Assembly: GCF_002443255.2 (NCBI RefSeq) | Contig: NW_019211454.1 | Coordinates: forward strand, 32,346,061-32,410,060 | DNA length: 64,000 bases | Direction of reading: 5' to 3' | DNA from: Varroa destructor | Lineage: Eukaryota; Arthropoda; Arachnida; Mesostigmata; Varroidae | Part shown: positions 62,589 through 64,000 of the stretch, piece by piece | Numbering within the stretch: the stretch's first letter is position 1 | Layout: each line of letters opens with the position of its first letter | Made by a program: the position numbers and the translations under genes | Notes under the pieces: model-generated | Told to the model about the DNA's origin: nothing | Seen by the model: the letters and a program-made list of their open reading frames with translations, nothing else | Database searches by the model: none

Positions 62589-64000
62589 CTATTCCGCTTG
62601 TGTTTTTTGTCGCTTCTTAGTGCGTGTTTCACACTTCACTCACTGGCACAAACACTCATGTAAAACTTATCAGTTGTATTTTAGTCTAAACAGTCGGCTG
62701 CCGACCACTTCTGTCGTCATTGATTAACCCCATGGGCCAATTTAAGAGCTCTTAATGTGAGCAGTGGGGACTGACGACGAATCATACTGCGGCAGCAAGC
62801 ATTCAATGGAATCCATTACACGGGAGTGACCCTCTGGACAATATGACGAAGACATGAATCTGTAATTTCTTGACTTCGCTCTTCGTCAACGGGGAGGAAC
62901 GAAAGCGTCGATGCTTGGCGCGTTGACTATGCATCGATAGCAGACATTGGCGCGTTATTCTGAACTATTGCTACCGACATCTGCCACGAACTTCACCGCT
63001 CCTGCTACTCCAATTTCAGAATAACAGTTAGAAATGGACCGTCAACAAGCCAGATCGTCAATAAACTGTCGTCAATGTCTCCGCATTCGTTCTAGTTTCA
63101 CCTGCTTTTGAAGACTACTGTCTCTGTAGCTATCACCATGGGCACCTCATGGTGCCCGGCGAGTGGTACCGGCTAATAGGAGAGGGCTTCGGGAAAGGGC
63201 TGTCACACCAAAACAGAGCACCATTCAAACAGCAGCAGCACGAACATGAACGGTGATGATATGGTGACATGGTTGCGTATCAAGCTTAAGAATAGATCTA
63301 CTAATCTTGCAATTTCAACTCTATGTGCATTGTTTTAAAGTTGAAGAACGACGCGAGCTTGAAGTTGGCTAATAGCGTTAACAGAAGCTGCTAATAGCGG
63401 CTCCTCCGAGCCGGACTGATGAGCGCAAAAGCCCAAAATCTCGCCAAATTTCAGGTAACTGTGCAAAAAGGAAAACAGTCGAAAACCATAATCAGAATAG
63501 AAACCGGTCTCTTGGAGAAAGTTTGGCACTACTTCGTCTTCTGTCGTAAATGCTAGATCGAAGAACGGGAATCACATCATAAAACATGTGATCTATACGA
63601 CGTGTTACAGAGAGTTAAACAATTGCAAAACGTCTACTTCAATCCTATGGTTTCTATCTGTTGTCCATAACCTGAGGCATAAAAGTGCGGCGATTATGCG
63701 TAAGCAGCACGGATATACAGGTGGTTCGTTTAAACAACTGCGCCTATACGCCCAATACTTCCTTCAATGTTCCTTACCGTGTTCGGTACAATACAGCTGG
63801 GAGAAACGAACAAAACAGAAGTGGTTAACTAACTACAGAATATCTCTCAGAGAACACTGCACAGGAGGAGTTGTAGGAACAGTGTAGGAACCGTATGTTA
63901 AGTAATGGTAGGTGGAGGGAGATAAGAGAGAGGGTACGAGCAGCGGGGGTGTATCTATGTGACAAACAGAGAAGCGAGCTCGCAACTTGAACCTCAACGG
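62589..64000. other. Non-coding block at the right edge
   Basis: Contains the overlapping hairpins at 63,134 and a weak acceptor-donor juxtaposition (AATTTCAG/GTAACT) at 63,447-63,460. Frames of 64 and 99 codons (63,335-63,529 minus; 63,588-63,887 plus, the latter without an ATG start) are unrecognised. The last 100 bases are purine-rich. Confidence 0.5.
63134..63157. repeat. Two overlapping, mutually exclusive hairpins
   Basis: CACCATG (63134-63140) pairs with CATGGTG (63148-63154). The shifted GGGCACC (63140-63146) pairs with GGTGCCC (63151-63157). Each has a seven-pair stem, and only one can form at a time. Confidence 0.75.

Noticed and set aside
1..64000. Bacterial-type operons, prophage, CRISPR arrays or rRNA
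   Set aside because: No dense long frames, no regularly spaced direct repeats and no conserved rRNA segments were seen.

Overview
The window reads as non-coding nuclear DNA from an invertebrate eukaryote. By eye, base composition is roughly 40-45% GC. Coding density is essentially nil: the longest uninterrupted frame is about 140 codons, which is what chance gives in 128 kb of combined strand at this composition. The DNA carries many di-, tri- and tetranucleotide microsatellites, CpG is plainly not depleted, and there is one exact 100-N assembly gap. Abundant CpG argues against a vertebrate. An arthropod such as a mite or tick is a reasonable guess, but nothing in the sequence proves it. The simplest reading is a long intron or intergenic desert. 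No protein gene, rRNA, tRNA, snRNA or CRISPR array could be identified with confidence.

Layout. Base 1-2.2 kb is mixed sequence with a minus-strand zero-length-exon (recursive) splice motif at 705/706 and a possible eroded LINE reverse-transcriptase fragment near 1.0-1.26 kb. CpG-richer blocks of some hundreds of bases to a few kb recur near 2.2-2.8, 9.3-10.0, 11.2-13.5, 15.2-16.2, 22.5-28.7, 41-43.6, 46.5-48, 49.7-50.6, 56-56.8 and 58.2-60 kb. They are separated by AT-rich stretches. The CpG-rich blocks hold most of the 80-140-codon frames, usually open on both strands, which fits low stop-codon frequency rather than genes. Pure (TA)n arrays lie at 13.8, 14.8, 25.6 and 29.4 kb. The gap at 20,867-20,966 abuts another TA-rich tract.

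The segment from about 31.5 to 36.7 kb is the most structured. It has a Z-DNA-prone TA/CG tract (31,547), a strong splice acceptor followed by an ATG frame (32,810-33,127), three tetranucleotide microsatellites (33,791; 35,526; 36,609), a second alternating tract (35,505) and a plus-strand recursive-splice motif (35,698/35,699).

Near 59.44 kb a short frame contains a residue pattern resembling the RuvC-III motif of TnpB/Fanzor/Cas12 nucleases. It stands alone, and I treat it as a lead rather than a gene. The genes of this window, if any, cannot be assembled into a pathway. The useful output is a set of candidate splice, relic and structural-DNA signals to be tested.
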